A model generated the notes under the pieces. The model was not told where the DNA came from, made no database searches, and worked only from the letters and a program-made list of their open reading frames with translations. From Bog-159 sp050011755 (GTDB lineage: Bacteria; Acidobacteriota; Terriglobia; Bryobacterales; Bryobacteraceae), in contig JBEKIM010000001.1 of the NCBI GenBank assembly GCA_050011755.1, forward strand, positions 134,705-198,704: DNA of 64,000 bases, in the 5' to 3' direction. Each line of letters opens with the position of its first letter. The first letter of the stretch is position 1. The translations under genes and the position numbers were made by a program. Positions 1 through 9,637 of the stretch are shown here, piece after piece.

Positions 1-2733
1 ATCCGTCATCGCCGGCCGGTGGCCTGGCAGGAAGTGGCCGGCCGGCGCCAAAGCGTTCAGATTGCCATGCGCCTCGAAGGAACCACTGCGGGCTTCCGGC
101 TGGGGCAGTACGATCGCCGCCGGCCGCTATGGATCGATCCCGTGTTGTGCTACGCGACCTTTGTAGGAGGTGCGGGCTACGATGCCGGCTATGCCATCGC
201 CGCCGATGGTGTGGGCGGAGTATATATGACGGGCACGACCGCCTCGACCGGCTTTCCCGCACAGGGGTCCGGCGTCAATGGCAACCGCGATGCTTTTGTG
301 ATGAAATTCGACGAAAGCGGCGATCTTCTCTACACCACACTTCTCGCCGGCGACGGTGACAGTTCCGGGCAGGCCATAATGGTGGATTCATCCGGTAATG
401 TCTACATTGCAGGCACCACCGAGGCCCCCAATTTTCCCGTAACCGGGCGGGCTTGGCAAACCGTGTTCGGAGGCATCGCGGATGCCTTCGCCGCCAAATT
501 GAATTCCGCGGGGAATCTGGTATACGCCACATACATCGGTGGCACCGGACAGGAAGCCGGAACGGGAATTGCCATCGACGCATCCGGCAACGCGTATGTG
601 AGCGGCTATACCTCGGCGATGTTTCCTACCACGGCCGGCGCGGCCCAGACACTATACGGGGGTGGGTTTGCGGACGCTTTTGTGGTCAAGTTGAACGCGC
701 CGGGCAGCGCGGCCGTGTATTCGACCCTGCTTGGGGGCACGGGCATCGACGAGGCCGAAGCCATCGTTGTGGACAGCTCTGGGCATGCCTGTATTGCCGG
801 GTATACGGATTCACCGAATCTGGCCGTCACCGCCGCGTTGCAGCCGGCTCCCGGTGGCGAAGGCGATGCTTTAGTCGCCTGTCTCAGCGCGGATGGAACC
901 GCGTGGACGATGGTTTCCTACTTTGGCGGTAGTAATTTCGATCAGGCGTACGCGTTAGCCATCGATGCGGCCGGCAGCCTTTATGTGGCCGGCACGACCT
1001 TTTCGCAGGATTTCCCCGTGACATCGGGAGCGTTCCAGTCGGCCAGCGCGGGCAGTTATGACGCATTTGTGGCCAAGCTCAGCCCGGGCGGCGCATCGCT
1101 GGTCTACGCCACCTACCTCGGCGGAGGTGGTTCCGACGCGGCCACGACGCTGGCGGTGGGTGGCGCGGGTGACGTTTGGGTCGGCGGATACACTACTTCC
1201 ACGAACTTCCCGTTGTCCGGTGCCTGGCAAACGATACCTGGCGGCAGTTTCGATGGTTTCATCTCCCATCTGAGCGGGAATGCCGAGGTCCTGCTGACTT
1301 CCAGCTATCTTGGAGGCTCCGCCGACGATCGGGTTCTTGGGATCGCGTTAGACGTTACAACCGGGCGCGTATTTGCGGACGGCGCCACGCTCTCCACCGA
1401 CTTCCCCGTCACGCCGGGCGCACTGCAGGGGGCTGCTCCGGCGGGGATGAACGCCTTCTTGGCAAACATCAACCCATCTTCCTACTCTATTTCCGGACAA
1501 GTGACCCAGGCGGGGTCGCCCTTGAGCGGAGTCCAGATCGCGCTGGGCGGAGCGGCTTCCGGATCGACTACGACCGATGCCAATGGGAACTTTATCTTCA
1601 ATAACTTAACGGGTGGCTATTCATACACCGTCGCACCTTCCATGAATGGCTACACTTTCAGTCCGGCCAGTGCCACGTTCAACAACCTCGACGCGAATCA
1701 AGCCGCCAACTTCACTGCCGCGACAGCCTATTCCATTTCGGGCAATATCGCCTTAACCGGAGCGGGATCGCTACCGGGAGTCATTCTAATGCTCGGCGGA
1801 GCTGTATGCAGTTCAATGGCAAGCGACGCTTCCGGAAATTACTCGTTCAGCGGGCTGGTTCCGGGCACGTATACCGTGACGCCTAGCCTGAAAGGCTACA
1901 GTTTCAGCCCGGCCAGCCAGTCATTCAACACCCTGAGTGCCAACCAGACGGCCACTTTTACAGCCGGCGCGGCGGCCTTTCCCGGCACGACGGAAGTGGT
2001 CTGGCAGGATCCCGTGTCCGGGTTTAGCCAGACCTGGTTTCTCGGGGGTGCACAGGGCACCAGTATCATAGGAGCGGCTGTCATCACCACCCAGAACATC
2101 TGGCGCATCGCGGCCATAGCCGACTTCAATGGGGACGGCTATCCGGATATTGTCTGGCAGGATCCTGTTTCCGGGGCCAGCCAGGTCTGGTTCCTGGGCG
2201 GCGCCCAGGGGAACACCTTGCTGCAGGCGGCCGTCTTGAGCGGTCCCAATCCGTGGCTCATCGTCGCCGCCGCCGACTTCAACCAGGACGGTCACCCGGA
2301 TCTGGTTTGGCAGGATCCAAAATCCGGCTGGGCCCAGATCTGGTACCTCGGCGGACCGCTCGGCATCACAGTGGAAAGCGCGTCCAATCTAACGCTCCGC
2401 AACCCTTGGAACATCGTCGGATCGGGCGACTTCAACGGAGATGGCCAGCCCGACTTGCTTTGGCAGGACCCGGTGAGCGGCACGGTACAGATCTGGTACT
2501 TGACCGGCGCGCTCGGCAACCAGTTGCTTTCCGCGGTCAACCTCACCGCCAGCACATCGCACGTCGTGGCCGTCGCCGACTTTAACCAGGACGGACACCC
2601 TGACGTGGTGTGGCAGGATCCGGTCTCCGGCGCCAGCCAGATAGAGCTTCTGGCAGGTGCGCAAGGGAGCACTCAGCTTGGGACCGTCAGCTTGAGCGGC
2701 CCGAACTCCTGGCGGATCGTGGGGCCGCGCTGA
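1..2733 (+). CDS. Secreted SBBP beta-propeller protein with VCBS-like C-terminus (5' partial)
   Basis: The reading frame is open to the left edge, so the N-terminus is missing; position 19 (GTG) is only the first possible start inside the window. The first visible residues resemble the tail of the domain that normally precedes SBBP repeats, including a PLWIDPVL segment. From nt ~130 to 1480 there are about seven repeats of the SBBP type (Y-A-T-Y-L-G-G, G-x-A-x-D-x-x-G-x-x-Y-V-x-G, F-P). Two carboxypeptidase-regulatory-like beta-sandwich repeats follow (nt ~1483-1720 and 1726-1960; both start YSISG and carry GYxFSPAS). Five VCBS/FG-GAP-like repeats with DFNGDG and WQDPVSG motifs end the protein (nt 1978-2733). 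The composition is that of an extracellular or surface adhesin-like protein; the partner is unknown. The final 47 nt overlap the converging glycosyltransferase gene. Confidence 0.85.
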   Translation: MRHRRPVAWQEVAGRRQSVQIAMRLEGTTAGFRLGQYDRRRPLWIDPVLCYATFVGGAGYDAGYAIAADGVGGVYMTGTTASTGFPAQGSGVNGNRDAFVMKFDESGDLLYTTLLAGDGDSSGQAIMVDSSGNVYIAGTTEAPNFPVTGRAWQTVFGGIADAFAAKLNSAGNLVYATYIGGTGQEAGTGIAIDASGNAYVSGYTSAMFPTTAGAAQTLYGGGFADAFVVKLNAPGSAAVYSTLLGGTGIDEAEAIVVDSSGHACIAGYTDSPNLAVTAALQPAPGGEGDALVACLSADGTAWTMVSYFGGSNFDQAYALAIDAAGSLYVAGTTFSQDFPVTSGAFQSASAGSYDAFVAKLSPGGASLVYATYLGGGGSDAATTLAVGGAGDVWVGGYTTSTNFPLSGAWQTIPGGSFDGFISHLSGNAEVLLTSSYLGGSADDRVLGIALDVTTGRVFADGATLSTDFPVTPGALQGAAPAGMNAFLANINPSSYSISGQVTQAGSPLSGVQIALGGAASGSTTTDANGNFIFNNLTGGYSYTVAPSMNGYTFSPASATFNNLDANQAANFTAATAYSISGNIALTGAGSLPGVILMLGGAVCSSMASDASGNYSFSGLVPGTYTVTPSLKGYSFSPASQSFNTLSANQTATFTAGAAAFPGTTEVVWQDPVSGFSQTWFLGGAQGTSIIGAAVITTQNIWRIAAIADFNGDGYPDIVWQDPVSGASQVWFLGGAQGNTLLQAAVLSGPNPWLIVAAADFNQDGHPDLVWQDPKSGWAQIWYLGGPLGITVESASNLTLRNPWNIVGSGDFNGDGQPDLLWQDPVSGTVQIWYLTGALGNQLLSAVNLTASTSHVVAVADFNQDGHPDVVWQDPVSGASQIELLAGAQGSTQLGTVSLSGPNSWRIVGPR

Positions 2734-3700
2734 CCGCCGTTTCCCGGCCGATATCCGCATCCGCATCGCTCTCCACAATCACATAACGCGGCACGCCACG
2801 GGTCTGCTCGTAAATCCGGGCTATATATTCGCCCGCAATGCCGAGCGACACCAGTTGTACCGCGCCGATGAAGGTGACCAGTACGATCACCGACGTCCAG
2901 CCTTGTACCGTCCGTCCCGCAATCAACGCAACCACGGCGAAAGCTGCGTAAATCCCGCAGAGCGCGGCCGTTAACAGTCCAAAATAAAATGCGAACCGCA
3001 GAGGCTTGGAGGAGAGTCCGGTCACCGCCTGGATGGAAAGCCGCAGCATTTTACGAACGGTGTACCCGCTCTTGCCGCTGCGCCGCTCGGGCGCGGCGTA
3101 TTCGATGCGGACCACCGGAAAGCCCAGCCATGCAACCAACCCCCGCAGGAATGGGTTGCGGTCGCGAAATTGGAGCACTGCTTCGACCGCGGCGCGGTCC
3201 AGAAGTTGGTAATCGGCGGCACCGCCCTGCACCGGGGTTTCGCTGAGCAGATTAAGGAAACGATAGAAGAGGCGCGAAGTGAGCCGCTTCGCGAAACCCG
3301 CATCGGCGGTGTGCGTGCGCACCATCTGCACTACTTTGGCGCCGCCGCGCCATGCCTCCAGCATACATGGAAGCAACTCCGGGGGATGCTGCAGATCGCA
3401 ATCGAGCGTGATTACCGCCGCGCCGCGCGCCGCCTCGATGCCGGCCAGCAACGCCGGTTGCTGGCCAAAATTGCGGCCGAAGCGGATGAATCGCACGCCA
3501 CGGTGTTGCGCATGCAGCGCGCGGAGGCATTCCGCCGTGCCATCGGTAGATCCATCGTCGACGAAGATCACCTCGAGCGCTTGCTGCCCGCCGAGAGCGG
3601 ATTGGATCGCTGCGTAAATCGGGCCCACGTTTTTTTCCTCGTTATAGGCGGGAACCACGATGCTCACCAGGCTCGCGCCGGCCTCCGCTTGCCAATCCAT
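2687..3700 (-). CDS. Family 2 glycosyltransferase, DPM1/ArnC-type with membrane anchor
   Basis: This 337-residue protein has a GT-A fold N-terminus (VVPAYNEEKN at ~15-24, DDGSTDGT at ~48-55, DCDLQH at ~100-105). A C-terminal hydrophobic part at ~235-290 contains two predicted membrane helices. This is the layout of polyprenyl-phosphate sugar transferases such as ArnC, DPM1 and GtrB, which move a sugar from a nucleotide donor to a polyprenyl phosphate at the inner membrane. Donor and acceptor cannot be read from sequence. The ATG at 3700 lies just before the GT-A core. The 3' end overlaps the end of the preceding plus-strand gene by 47 nt. It probably belongs to the polysaccharide cluster that continues downstream. 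Confidence 0.88.
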   Translation of the reverse strand: MDWQAEAGASLVSIVVPAYNEEKNVGPIYAAIQSALGGQQALEVIFVDDGSTDGTAECLRALHAQHRGVRFIRFGRNFGQQPALLAGIEAARGAAVITLDCDLQHPPELLPCMLEAWRGGAKVVQMVRTHTADAGFAKRLTSRLFYRFLNLLSETPVQGGAADYQLLDRAAVEAVLQFRDRNPFLRGLVAWLGFPVVRIEYAAPERRSGKSGYTVRKMLRLSIQAVTGLSSKPLRFAFYFGLLTAALCGIYAAFAVVALIAGRTVQGWTSVIVLVTFIGAVQLVSLGIAGEYIARIYEQTRGVPRYVIVESDADADIGRETAVSAAPRSARSSGRSS

Positions 3701-3774
3701 GGTTTCATTCTATATGCGAACTGCGCGGCGTTCTACAGCACGGCGCGGTGCTGGCGATGAGTTATCATGTCGTG

Positions 3775-4443
3775 ATGGCGCTCTCACTGTCAAAATACAT
3801 GTCAGTGTTATGCCGCCTTGTGTGGACCTTTGTCCTTGGCGTAGGGATTGCCGGCGCACAAGCGGATTCGAGCTGCCAGATCGATTTTCCGTCATCCCAG
3901 CCCGCGGTATCGTATTCGGGTGCGGTGAGCCAACTCAGCTTCCGCGCCGATCAATTGACCTGTGTGCCGAATGCGGAGAGTAAGGTCGATTGGGTGAGCG
4001 TTTCCGTCGTTCCACCCGGATCGAATATTCCGCCGGTGCTGCAATATGCGGTGCAACCCAACTTGAGTTTTCATTCGCGCACGACCTCGATATCCGTTGG
4101 CGGCCAGGAGATGACGATTTCACAGGAAGCAGGACCCCAGCCGGGCATCGCCGGTCCCAGCAGCTTAGACTGGGTGGTCCTGGAAAAGTCCGCCAAGCCG
4201 GAGAAAAAGATCCTGCACGTCGGCAGCGACGATCCCAGTCTGGAAGTCACCGCGGCGCCCAGCGCCGAAACCATACGCTGGCTTTCCGTCCAGCAGGGGG
4301 GCGGGGACGGCCGGAGTTTTGAGGTTTCCATCAATGTGCACGATCTGAAAACGGGAACGTATGCCGGCCGGATCGTGGTCCACGCGCCGGGGGCCAGGAA
4401 CGACCCCCTGTCGATCCCCGTGAATTTGAAGATCCTTCCATAG
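3775..4443 (+). CDS. Secreted BACON-like beta-sandwich protein
   Basis: A signal peptide (hydrophobic stretch with residues LVWTFVLGVGIAGAQA) precedes about 195 residues of beta-rich sequence. One stretch (R-T-T-S-I-S-V-G-G-Q-E-M-T-I-S-Q-E) resembles the closing strands of BACON/Ig-like modules that are common in acidobacterial secreted proteins. A second beta-sandwich-like half ends in TYAGRIVVHAPG. It is probably extracytoplasmic, with a binding rather than catalytic role by inference only. The frame is open from GTG 3748, and ATG 3757 is also possible. ATG 3775 gives the best signal peptide, but no clear ribosome-binding site decides between them. It is followed 6 nt later by the large propeller protein, so the two may be co-transcribed. 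Confidence 0.65.
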   Translation: MALSLSKYMSVLCRLVWTFVLGVGIAGAQADSSCQIDFPSSQPAVSYSGAVSQLSFRADQLTCVPNAESKVDWVSVSVVPPGSNIPPVLQYAVQPNLSFHSRTTSISVGGQEMTISQEAGPQPGIAGPSSLDWVVLEKSAKPEKKILHVGSDDPSLEVTAAPSAETIRWLSVQQGGGDGRSFEVSINVHDLKTGTYAGRIVVHAPGARNDPLSIPVNLKILP

Positions 4444-4449
4444 CGCCAA

Positions 4450-7428
4450 ATGCTTATGACATCCAATCGGATTCGGCGGTTCAGCCACTTAGCTTTTCTG
4501 GAGTGTTGTTGCCTGGCGATGTTCACGCTCCAGGCCCAGGTAAACGTCACCACTTACCACAATGACAATGCGCGCGATGGCCAGAACCTGAGTGAATCCT
4601 TACTGACCCCCGCCAATGTGAATGCCGGCCAGTTCGGCCGGCTCTTTGTGCAGCCGGTGGACGGATACGTCTACGCGCAGCCTCTCTACGTCTCGAACCT
4701 GCAGATTGCGGGCGGCACGCACAACGTCGTTTTTGTCGCCACCGAACACGATGGCGTGTACGCTTTCGATGCGGATAATAATTCCGGGTCCAATGCCGGC
4801 CCGCTCTGGTATTTGAGCCTCATCAACCCGGCGGCTGGGATCACGACGGTCAACAGTGAAACGGATTTCAATTGCTCGGATATCTCGCCGGAGGTCGGCA
4901 TTACGGGCACGCCGGTCATCGATCTAAGCTCGAACACGCTCTACGTGGTGGCCAATACAAAGGAAAACGGAGTCTTCTTCCAGCGGTTGCATGCGCTCGA
5001 TATCACCAGCGGCGCGGAGAAGTTTGGCGGCCCGATCGCCATCCAGGCGTCTGTACCGGGCACCGGAGCTGGCAATACGGGCGGCCGGCTCGCGTTCGAT
5101 CCGTTGATGGGAAACCAGCGGCCGGCCCTGCTGCTGCAGAACGGGCTGGTGTACATTTCATGGGCTTCGCACTGCGACATTACCCCGTTTCACGGCTGGG
5201 TGATGGCCTATAATGCGCAAACCCTGCAGCAGGTCGCTGTCTGGAACTCCACGGCCAACGGATCGGACGGCGGCGTCTGGCAGAGCGGTTCGGGGCCGGC
5301 AGCCGATTCAAGCGGCAATGTATACATGATTACCGGAAATGGGACTTTCGATCTCAATGTGAGCGGGGCGGACGCCGGCGACAGCTTCTTGAAGTTCGGC
5401 GCCCCGGCCAACGGGGGCCTTCCAATCCTGGATTATTTCACTCCTTTCAATCAGAGCTACCTGGCCACCACCGACACGGATCTCGGATCGGGAGGCGTGG
5501 TCCTGCTCCCCGATCAGCCGGCGGGTTCCCCTTACCAACACCTTTTGGTGGGAGGCGGCAAAGAGGGATCGCTGTATCTGGTGAACCGGGATTCGATGGG
5601 CCACTTCAACAGCGGCGGCGATACCCAGATCGTACAGTGGCTGCCTTCGCTTACCGGCGGCCTGTGGGCCACACCCGCGTTCTGGAACAATACCCTTTAC
5701 CTGGGAGGCACGAACGACGTTCTCGAGGCCTTCTCGTTCAATGCGAATAATAACGGCCTGCTGTCCACGTCGCCAACTTCGTCGTCTTCGGAGACGTACG
5801 ATTATCCCGGGCCAACACCATCGATCTCCGCCAACGGAAACACCAACGGCATCCTATGGGCACTTCAAAGGGGGCAATCCAACCAATCGATTTTGCACGC
5901 CTACGACGCCACCAACCTGGCAAACGAACTGTTTAGCACGGCTAACAACCCGCAGCAGACACCCGGGTTTCCGGTGAAATTTGCCGTGCCCACCATCGCC
6001 AACGGCAAAGTCTACGCCGGCACGCAGACACAATTGGCTGTGTACGGCTTGTTTGGACCTCCGCCGGCCGCAGTCGGGTTGGTTTCGCCGTCCAACGGAG
6101 CCACGGGAGTCAGCCTGGCCCCGCAACTTACATGGAATGCAGCCAGCGGGGCCACCTCCTACGACGTCTACCTGGGTACTTCCCCGTCGCCCCCGATGGT
6201 GGGCAATACCACGGCGACCAGCTACAATCCGCCCGCGCTCCTTGTCAATACCGTCTACTATTGGATGATCGTCGCGCGTAACTTTTCGGAGACCACCCCC
6301 TCAGCCACCTGGTCATTTACTACGGTGAGCACGCCGGGTCAGCCCACGTCGCTGGCTCCCACCACGGGAGTGCGGCAACTCGTGGGTATCAATATGCCAT
6401 TCCCCCTGCCGCTTACGGCGACCGTCACGGATGCCGGTGGAAACCCGCTCGGCGGGGTCTCGGTGACGTTTGCCGCGCCGGCCACAGGCGCCAGCGGGAC
6501 CTTCTTCGGTAGCGCTACGGTCACGACAAACGCGCAGGGCGTGGCCGCCGCACCGCCCTTCACGGCGAATGCGGTAACGGGCGGCTATTCGGTGACGGCT
6601 ACCGCTGGTTCCTTGCAAGCCGCATTCGACCTGACCAACGTATCCACTACCCCGGTCGCGGACGATTTCAACGCCGACGGCTTCCCCGATATTGTTTGGC
6701 AGGACCCGGTTTCCAAGAGCAGCCAGGTCTGGTTCCTGAACGGGATCGAAGCCATAGCGCCTATCGGCTCCGCCCCCGTATCTCTGGTGAACACCTGGCA
6801 GATCGTGGCCGTGGCCGATTTTAACGGCGATGGATTTCCCGATGTGGTTTGGCAGGATTCCGCTTCTGGAAACACCCAAGTGTGGTTCCTGGGACCTCCC
6901 GGAATCACGATATTGGGATCGGCGACGATTACCTCCGGCAATCCATGGCGTATCGTAGCGGCGGCGGACTTCAACCAGGATGGCTATCCGGATTTGGTAT
7001 GGCAGGACCCGGTATCCGGCCTTGTTCAAATCTGGTATCTCGGTGGGCCTCAGGGGACCACGCTCACCGCCGCGGCCAACTTGACCATGGGCAATTCCTG
7101 GCAGGTGGTCGGCGCGGGCGACTTCAATGGCGACGGGCAACCCGACCTGTTGTGGCAAGACCCGGTGAGCGGTACTGTGCAGATCTGGTATCTGGGTGGC
7201 GCCCTTGGAAACGTAGTTACAGGCGCCGTGAATCTTACCGGTGCCAACTCCTGGCGGGTTGCGTCCGTAGGTGACTTTAACGTGGACGGTCACCCGGACG
7301 TCGTATGGCAGGATCCGGCATCCGGCGGCAGCCAGGTCTGGTTCCTCACCGGCTCGCAGGGAACCGGCCTTTTGGCAGTTTCGGTCTTGAGCGGCCCGGA
7401 AACCTGGCGTATTGTGGCTCCGCGCTGA
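4450..7428 (+). CDS. Secreted PQQ-like beta-propeller protein with FN3, Big and VCBS-like repeats
   Basis: The product has 992 residues. A signal peptide (to ~30, ending TLQAQ) leads into a ~500-residue beta-propeller of the PQQ/quinoprotein-like type, with strands such as NVVFVATEHDGVYAFDAD and GKVYAGTQTQLAVYG. An FN3-like domain follows at ~540-625 (SPSNGATGVSLAPQLTWNA), then a Big-type Ig domain at ~640-735. Five VCBS/FG-GAP-like repeats (DFNGDG, WQDPVSG) close the protein at ~735-992. No catalytic residues are evident, so a surface or extracellular binding role is inferred. The VCBS cassette closely matches the one at the end of the first gene in the window, while the propellers differ. 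The start at 4450 is used because the signal peptide follows directly; ATG 4456 is nearly equivalent. Confidence 0.8.
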   Translation: MLMTSNRIRRFSHLAFLECCCLAMFTLQAQVNVTTYHNDNARDGQNLSESLLTPANVNAGQFGRLFVQPVDGYVYAQPLYVSNLQIAGGTHNVVFVATEHDGVYAFDADNNSGSNAGPLWYLSLINPAAGITTVNSETDFNCSDISPEVGITGTPVIDLSSNTLYVVANTKENGVFFQRLHALDITSGAEKFGGPIAIQASVPGTGAGNTGGRLAFDPLMGNQRPALLLQNGLVYISWASHCDITPFHGWVMAYNAQTLQQVAVWNSTANGSDGGVWQSGSGPAADSSGNVYMITGNGTFDLNVSGADAGDSFLKFGAPANGGLPILDYFTPFNQSYLATTDTDLGSGGVVLLPDQPAGSPYQHLLVGGGKEGSLYLVNRDSMGHFNSGGDTQIVQWLPSLTGGLWATPAFWNNTLYLGGTNDVLEAFSFNANNNGLLSTSPTSSSSETYDYPGPTPSISANGNTNGILWALQRGQSNQSILHAYDATNLANELFSTANNPQQTPGFPVKFAVPTIANGKVYAGTQTQLAVYGLFGPPPAAVGLVSPSNGATGVSLAPQLTWNAASGATSYDVYLGTSPSPPMVGNTTATSYNPPALLVNTVYYWMIVARNFSETTPSATWSFTTVSTPGQPTSLAPTTGVRQLVGINMPFPLPLTATVTDAGGNPLGGVSVTFAAPATGASGTFFGSATVTTNAQGVAAAPPFTANAVTGGYSVTATAGSLQAAFDLTNVSTTPVADDFNADGFPDIVWQDPVSKSSQVWFLNGIEAIAPIGSAPVSLVNTWQIVAVADFNGDGFPDVVWQDSASGNTQVWFLGPPGITILGSATITSGNPWRIVAAADFNQDGYPDLVWQDPVSGLVQIWYLGGPQGTTLTAAANLTMGNSWQVVGAGDFNGDGQPDLLWQDPVSGTVQIWYLGGALGNVVTGAVNLTGANSWRVASVGDFNVDGHPDVVWQDPASGGSQVWFLTGSQGTGLLAVSVLSGPETWRIVAPR

Positions 7429-7439
7429 TGTGGGGCGGT

Positions 7440-8291
7440 TTACCGGCGCTTTCTTGCGATCACATAGACGATGTCGTAAAAGTTCGAATAGAAGCTCCAG
7501 TTCAACAATCGGGTCGCCTTCAGCGCCCGGTAAAGGCCGGGCATCCCGTGTTTGAGCGAGAGCAGAATATACGCGATCGTGTCGACGCTCCGATAACACC
7601 CGGCGTAACCCGAATAGCAAAGCTCGAAACCATGGTTTTCGAGCAGCAATCCCAAGCTAGCTTTTGAGAAATAATGCAGATGGCTCGGTGGATGGATCTG
7701 CCGCCATTTGTCCTTCCGCCACCGGGCCAACGGGCTGCCGATATCGCCCGTCGTAATCGCTAATAGACCTCCGGGCCGCAGGGCCGCGGCAATCTTTTCG
7801 ATGTACAGCGCCGGCTGCGCCAGATGTTCGATGGTGTCCCACATACATATGGCATCGGCCGGGCAGACGAGAGGGTACTCCAGGAAATCGCCGGCAGTGA
7901 CGGGGACACCAACGACTTCGCGCGCATAAACCGCCGCGTCGCGGGACAGATCGATGCCGCTCACGCGGTCGAATCGCGGTTTCGCCAGGTCCAGAAAGAA
8001 ACCGTATGCCGCGCCGATTTCGAACAGAAACTTGCGGTGCTCCGCAGGCAGATAGCGCAGCAGCGTTGTGAGGCGGAGACGGAATTGCTTGGCAAACAGC
8101 CCGCGCTCGGCAACGTAATCGCGGTACTCTTCACCTTGAAAATAGGATTTACTGTAAAGCCGCTCCAGTTCCTCGCGCGACAAGGAAACGTCCGCGGTCA
8201 CAAATCCGCACCCGCCGCACTGGAGCAGGCCGCGGATCTGGGCGGGGCCGTAAGCGCCCCCGCAAACCTCGCATTTGCGGTCAACCGTCAC
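7440..8291 (-). CDS. Class I SAM-dependent methyltransferase with N-terminal zinc-ribbon motif
   Basis: The protein has 283 residues. It opens with two CxxC pairs (C7/C10 and C25/C28) that look like a small zinc ribbon. A Methyltransf_23-like Rossmann domain follows, with a glycine-rich SAM site (FEIGAAYGFFLDLAK), an acidic residue after the second strand (SGIDLSRDA) and motif IV-like WDTIEHLAQP. This architecture is common in methyltransferases and related enzymes of sugar and antibiotic clusters, so a glycan or deoxysugar target is plausible but unproven. The GTG start at 8291 overlaps the TGA of the upstream sulfotransferase (GTGA), a translational-coupling arrangement; the longer ATG at 8411 would read through most of the neighbour's end and is rejected. 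Confidence 0.8.
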   Translation of the reverse strand: MTVDRKCEVCGGAYGPAQIRGLLQCGGCGFVTADVSLSREELERLYSKSYFQGEEYRDYVAERGLFAKQFRLRLTTLLRYLPAEHRKFLFEIGAAYGFFLDLAKPRFDRVSGIDLSRDAAVYAREVVGVPVTAGDFLEYPLVCPADAICMWDTIEHLAQPALYIEKIAAALRPGGLLAITTGDIGSPLARWRKDKWRQIHPPSHLHYFSKASLGLLLENHGFELCYSGYAGCYRSVDTIAYILLSLKHGMPGLYRALKATRLLNWSFYSNFYDIVYVIARKRR

Positions 8292-9502
8292 TGGCCGTTG
8301 GCGTTCCTGGCCACGGTGGACCAGAACTCCTGCGAGCGCATGCCGCGCACGTACCGTGACCGGGCAGCCCGCGGCGGCGCTACTGTGAAGAGGGCTGCAT
8401 GGTCGATCCACTGTTCATGAAATCCAAGCCTGCGCGGTTCGGCGAGCGCCACGGTTACGAAATACAGACCCCGCGGCAAGTCGCACTCCACCAGGAGGAC
8501 CGCCCGGCAATCGCAACCCGGCGCGTACTCCAGATGCAGGCACTCCCTTGACGTGCTGGTGCCCCACACGATATTCCCGATGGCGTCGTTCACCTGAATA
8601 CCCAGGCTAAGTTCCGCAATCGGCGCCAGCGGCTTGAAAATGACGGCAATTTCCAGGTTTCTCGAGGAATCGTCGGGCACCCAGGTCGCGCATACGGATT
8701 GGAGCATCGCCTTGCGGTCTGGATGGTATGGAAGAGGGAATGGCACGAAGCGATTGGGTTCGACGTGTTCAGTATCCCCGGGGTCCGGCGCGCCACCGGA
8801 GGCTGCCTCGCGGGCGTGCAGGATCTGGACCCCGTATTGGTAAAGTTCCAGATCGAGCCGGGTACGCTCGCGTAGCGTCTCCATCGTCGCCGGATCGATT
8901 TCGCTGAACCAGTCCCCCGATGAGGTGCGGTTCTCATGCGGGACTGCGGCTGGATGGCGCCAGGCCAGAGCTGCGCACAGAACCCGCGCGGATCGCTCGA
9001 GCTCCTCGCAGATGCCGACAAAGTTAAAGGCTGCCAGGTTTCGCTTGGCGGCCGCCAGCAGAGCGGAATCGCTGGCGGGATAGCTCGGGCAGTCTCTTCC
9101 GATTGCGGCAAAATGATGCGTATAAGGATTATGAATAATGGCGGGGCTCTCGATGAAATAGCGTACGAAATCCGCAAACGATAGCTCTTTAGCCTTGGCG
9201 GTCGCCGGGTTTCCTTCCGCGGAGGTTCTCCAGAAGGTGTAAGCGGAAAAGATCCTTCGGATGGGCTCCCGCAGCAATGTCATACTATATCGGCTGCGGC
9301 AGAATCCGGATTGCGCCAGAAGACTGAAATGGCCCGTGATCAGTTTGTACGGTTCGAAACGCGCCGGCGGCAGGAGACGAATCTCGGCGTCGCTCAAATG
9401 CGGGCTGATCTCGGCGCGGTCCAGATGCTCGTGGCAAATCGCCAGAAGCGAGGTCCCGCCGGTCTTCGGAATATGGTTGAAAATGTAATGTTTCGGAGGC
9501 AA
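8288..9502 (-). CDS. Sulfotransferase with C-terminal Wzt-C-like domain
   Basis: The product has 404 residues. The N-terminal half has a 5'-phosphosulfate-binding loop (HIPKTGGTSLL, residues 10-20) and a 3'-phosphate-binding element (REPIRRIFSAY, residues 78-88). Both are typical of PAPS-dependent sulfotransferases of the Sulfotransfer_2 type acting on carbohydrates. Residues ~270-385 are a different beta-rich module (LGIQVNDAIGNIVWGTSTS; GLYFVTVAL) resembling the carbohydrate-binding C-terminal domain of the O-antigen ABC transporter ATPase Wzt. The inferred role is to sulfate a surface glycan that the tail recognises. It forms a coupled pair with the methyltransferase downstream (4-nt overlap) in a polysaccharide cluster. 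The Wzt-C assignment is by pattern only. Confidence 0.75.
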   Translation of the reverse strand: MPPKHYIFNHIPKTGGTSLLAICHEHLDRAEISPHLSDAEIRLLPPARFEPYKLITGHFSLLAQSGFCRSRYSMTLLREPIRRIFSAYTFWRTSAEGNPATAKAKELSFADFVRYFIESPAIIHNPYTHHFAAIGRDCPSYPASDSALLAAAKRNLAAFNFVGICEELERSARVLCAALAWRHPAAVPHENRTSSGDWFSEIDPATMETLRERTRLDLELYQYGVQILHAREAASGGAPDPGDTEHVEPNRFVPFPLPYHPDRKAMLQSVCATWVPDDSSRNLEIAVIFKPLAPIAELSLGIQVNDAIGNIVWGTSTSRECLHLEYAPGCDCRAVLLVECDLPRGLYFVTVALAEPRRLGFHEQWIDHAALFTVAPPRAARSRYVRGMRSQEFWSTVARNANGQ

Positions 9503-9637
9503 TGCGGCTCTATACTCCCCGGGTTCTCCACACCGCCGATAAAGAAGTTTTAATTGTACTCTGTTGCCGCCGCCCAGGACAATCCCCCGCGGATGGAGGC
9601 AGCGGTTTAAAATTGTAGTCGTCTTCCACGAGAGATA

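Noticed and set aside
6313..7620. 435-codon minus-strand ORF opposite the VCBS repeats
   Set aside because: Antisense of a repetitive domain; no motif, high Arg/Gly, and it overlaps two supported genes.
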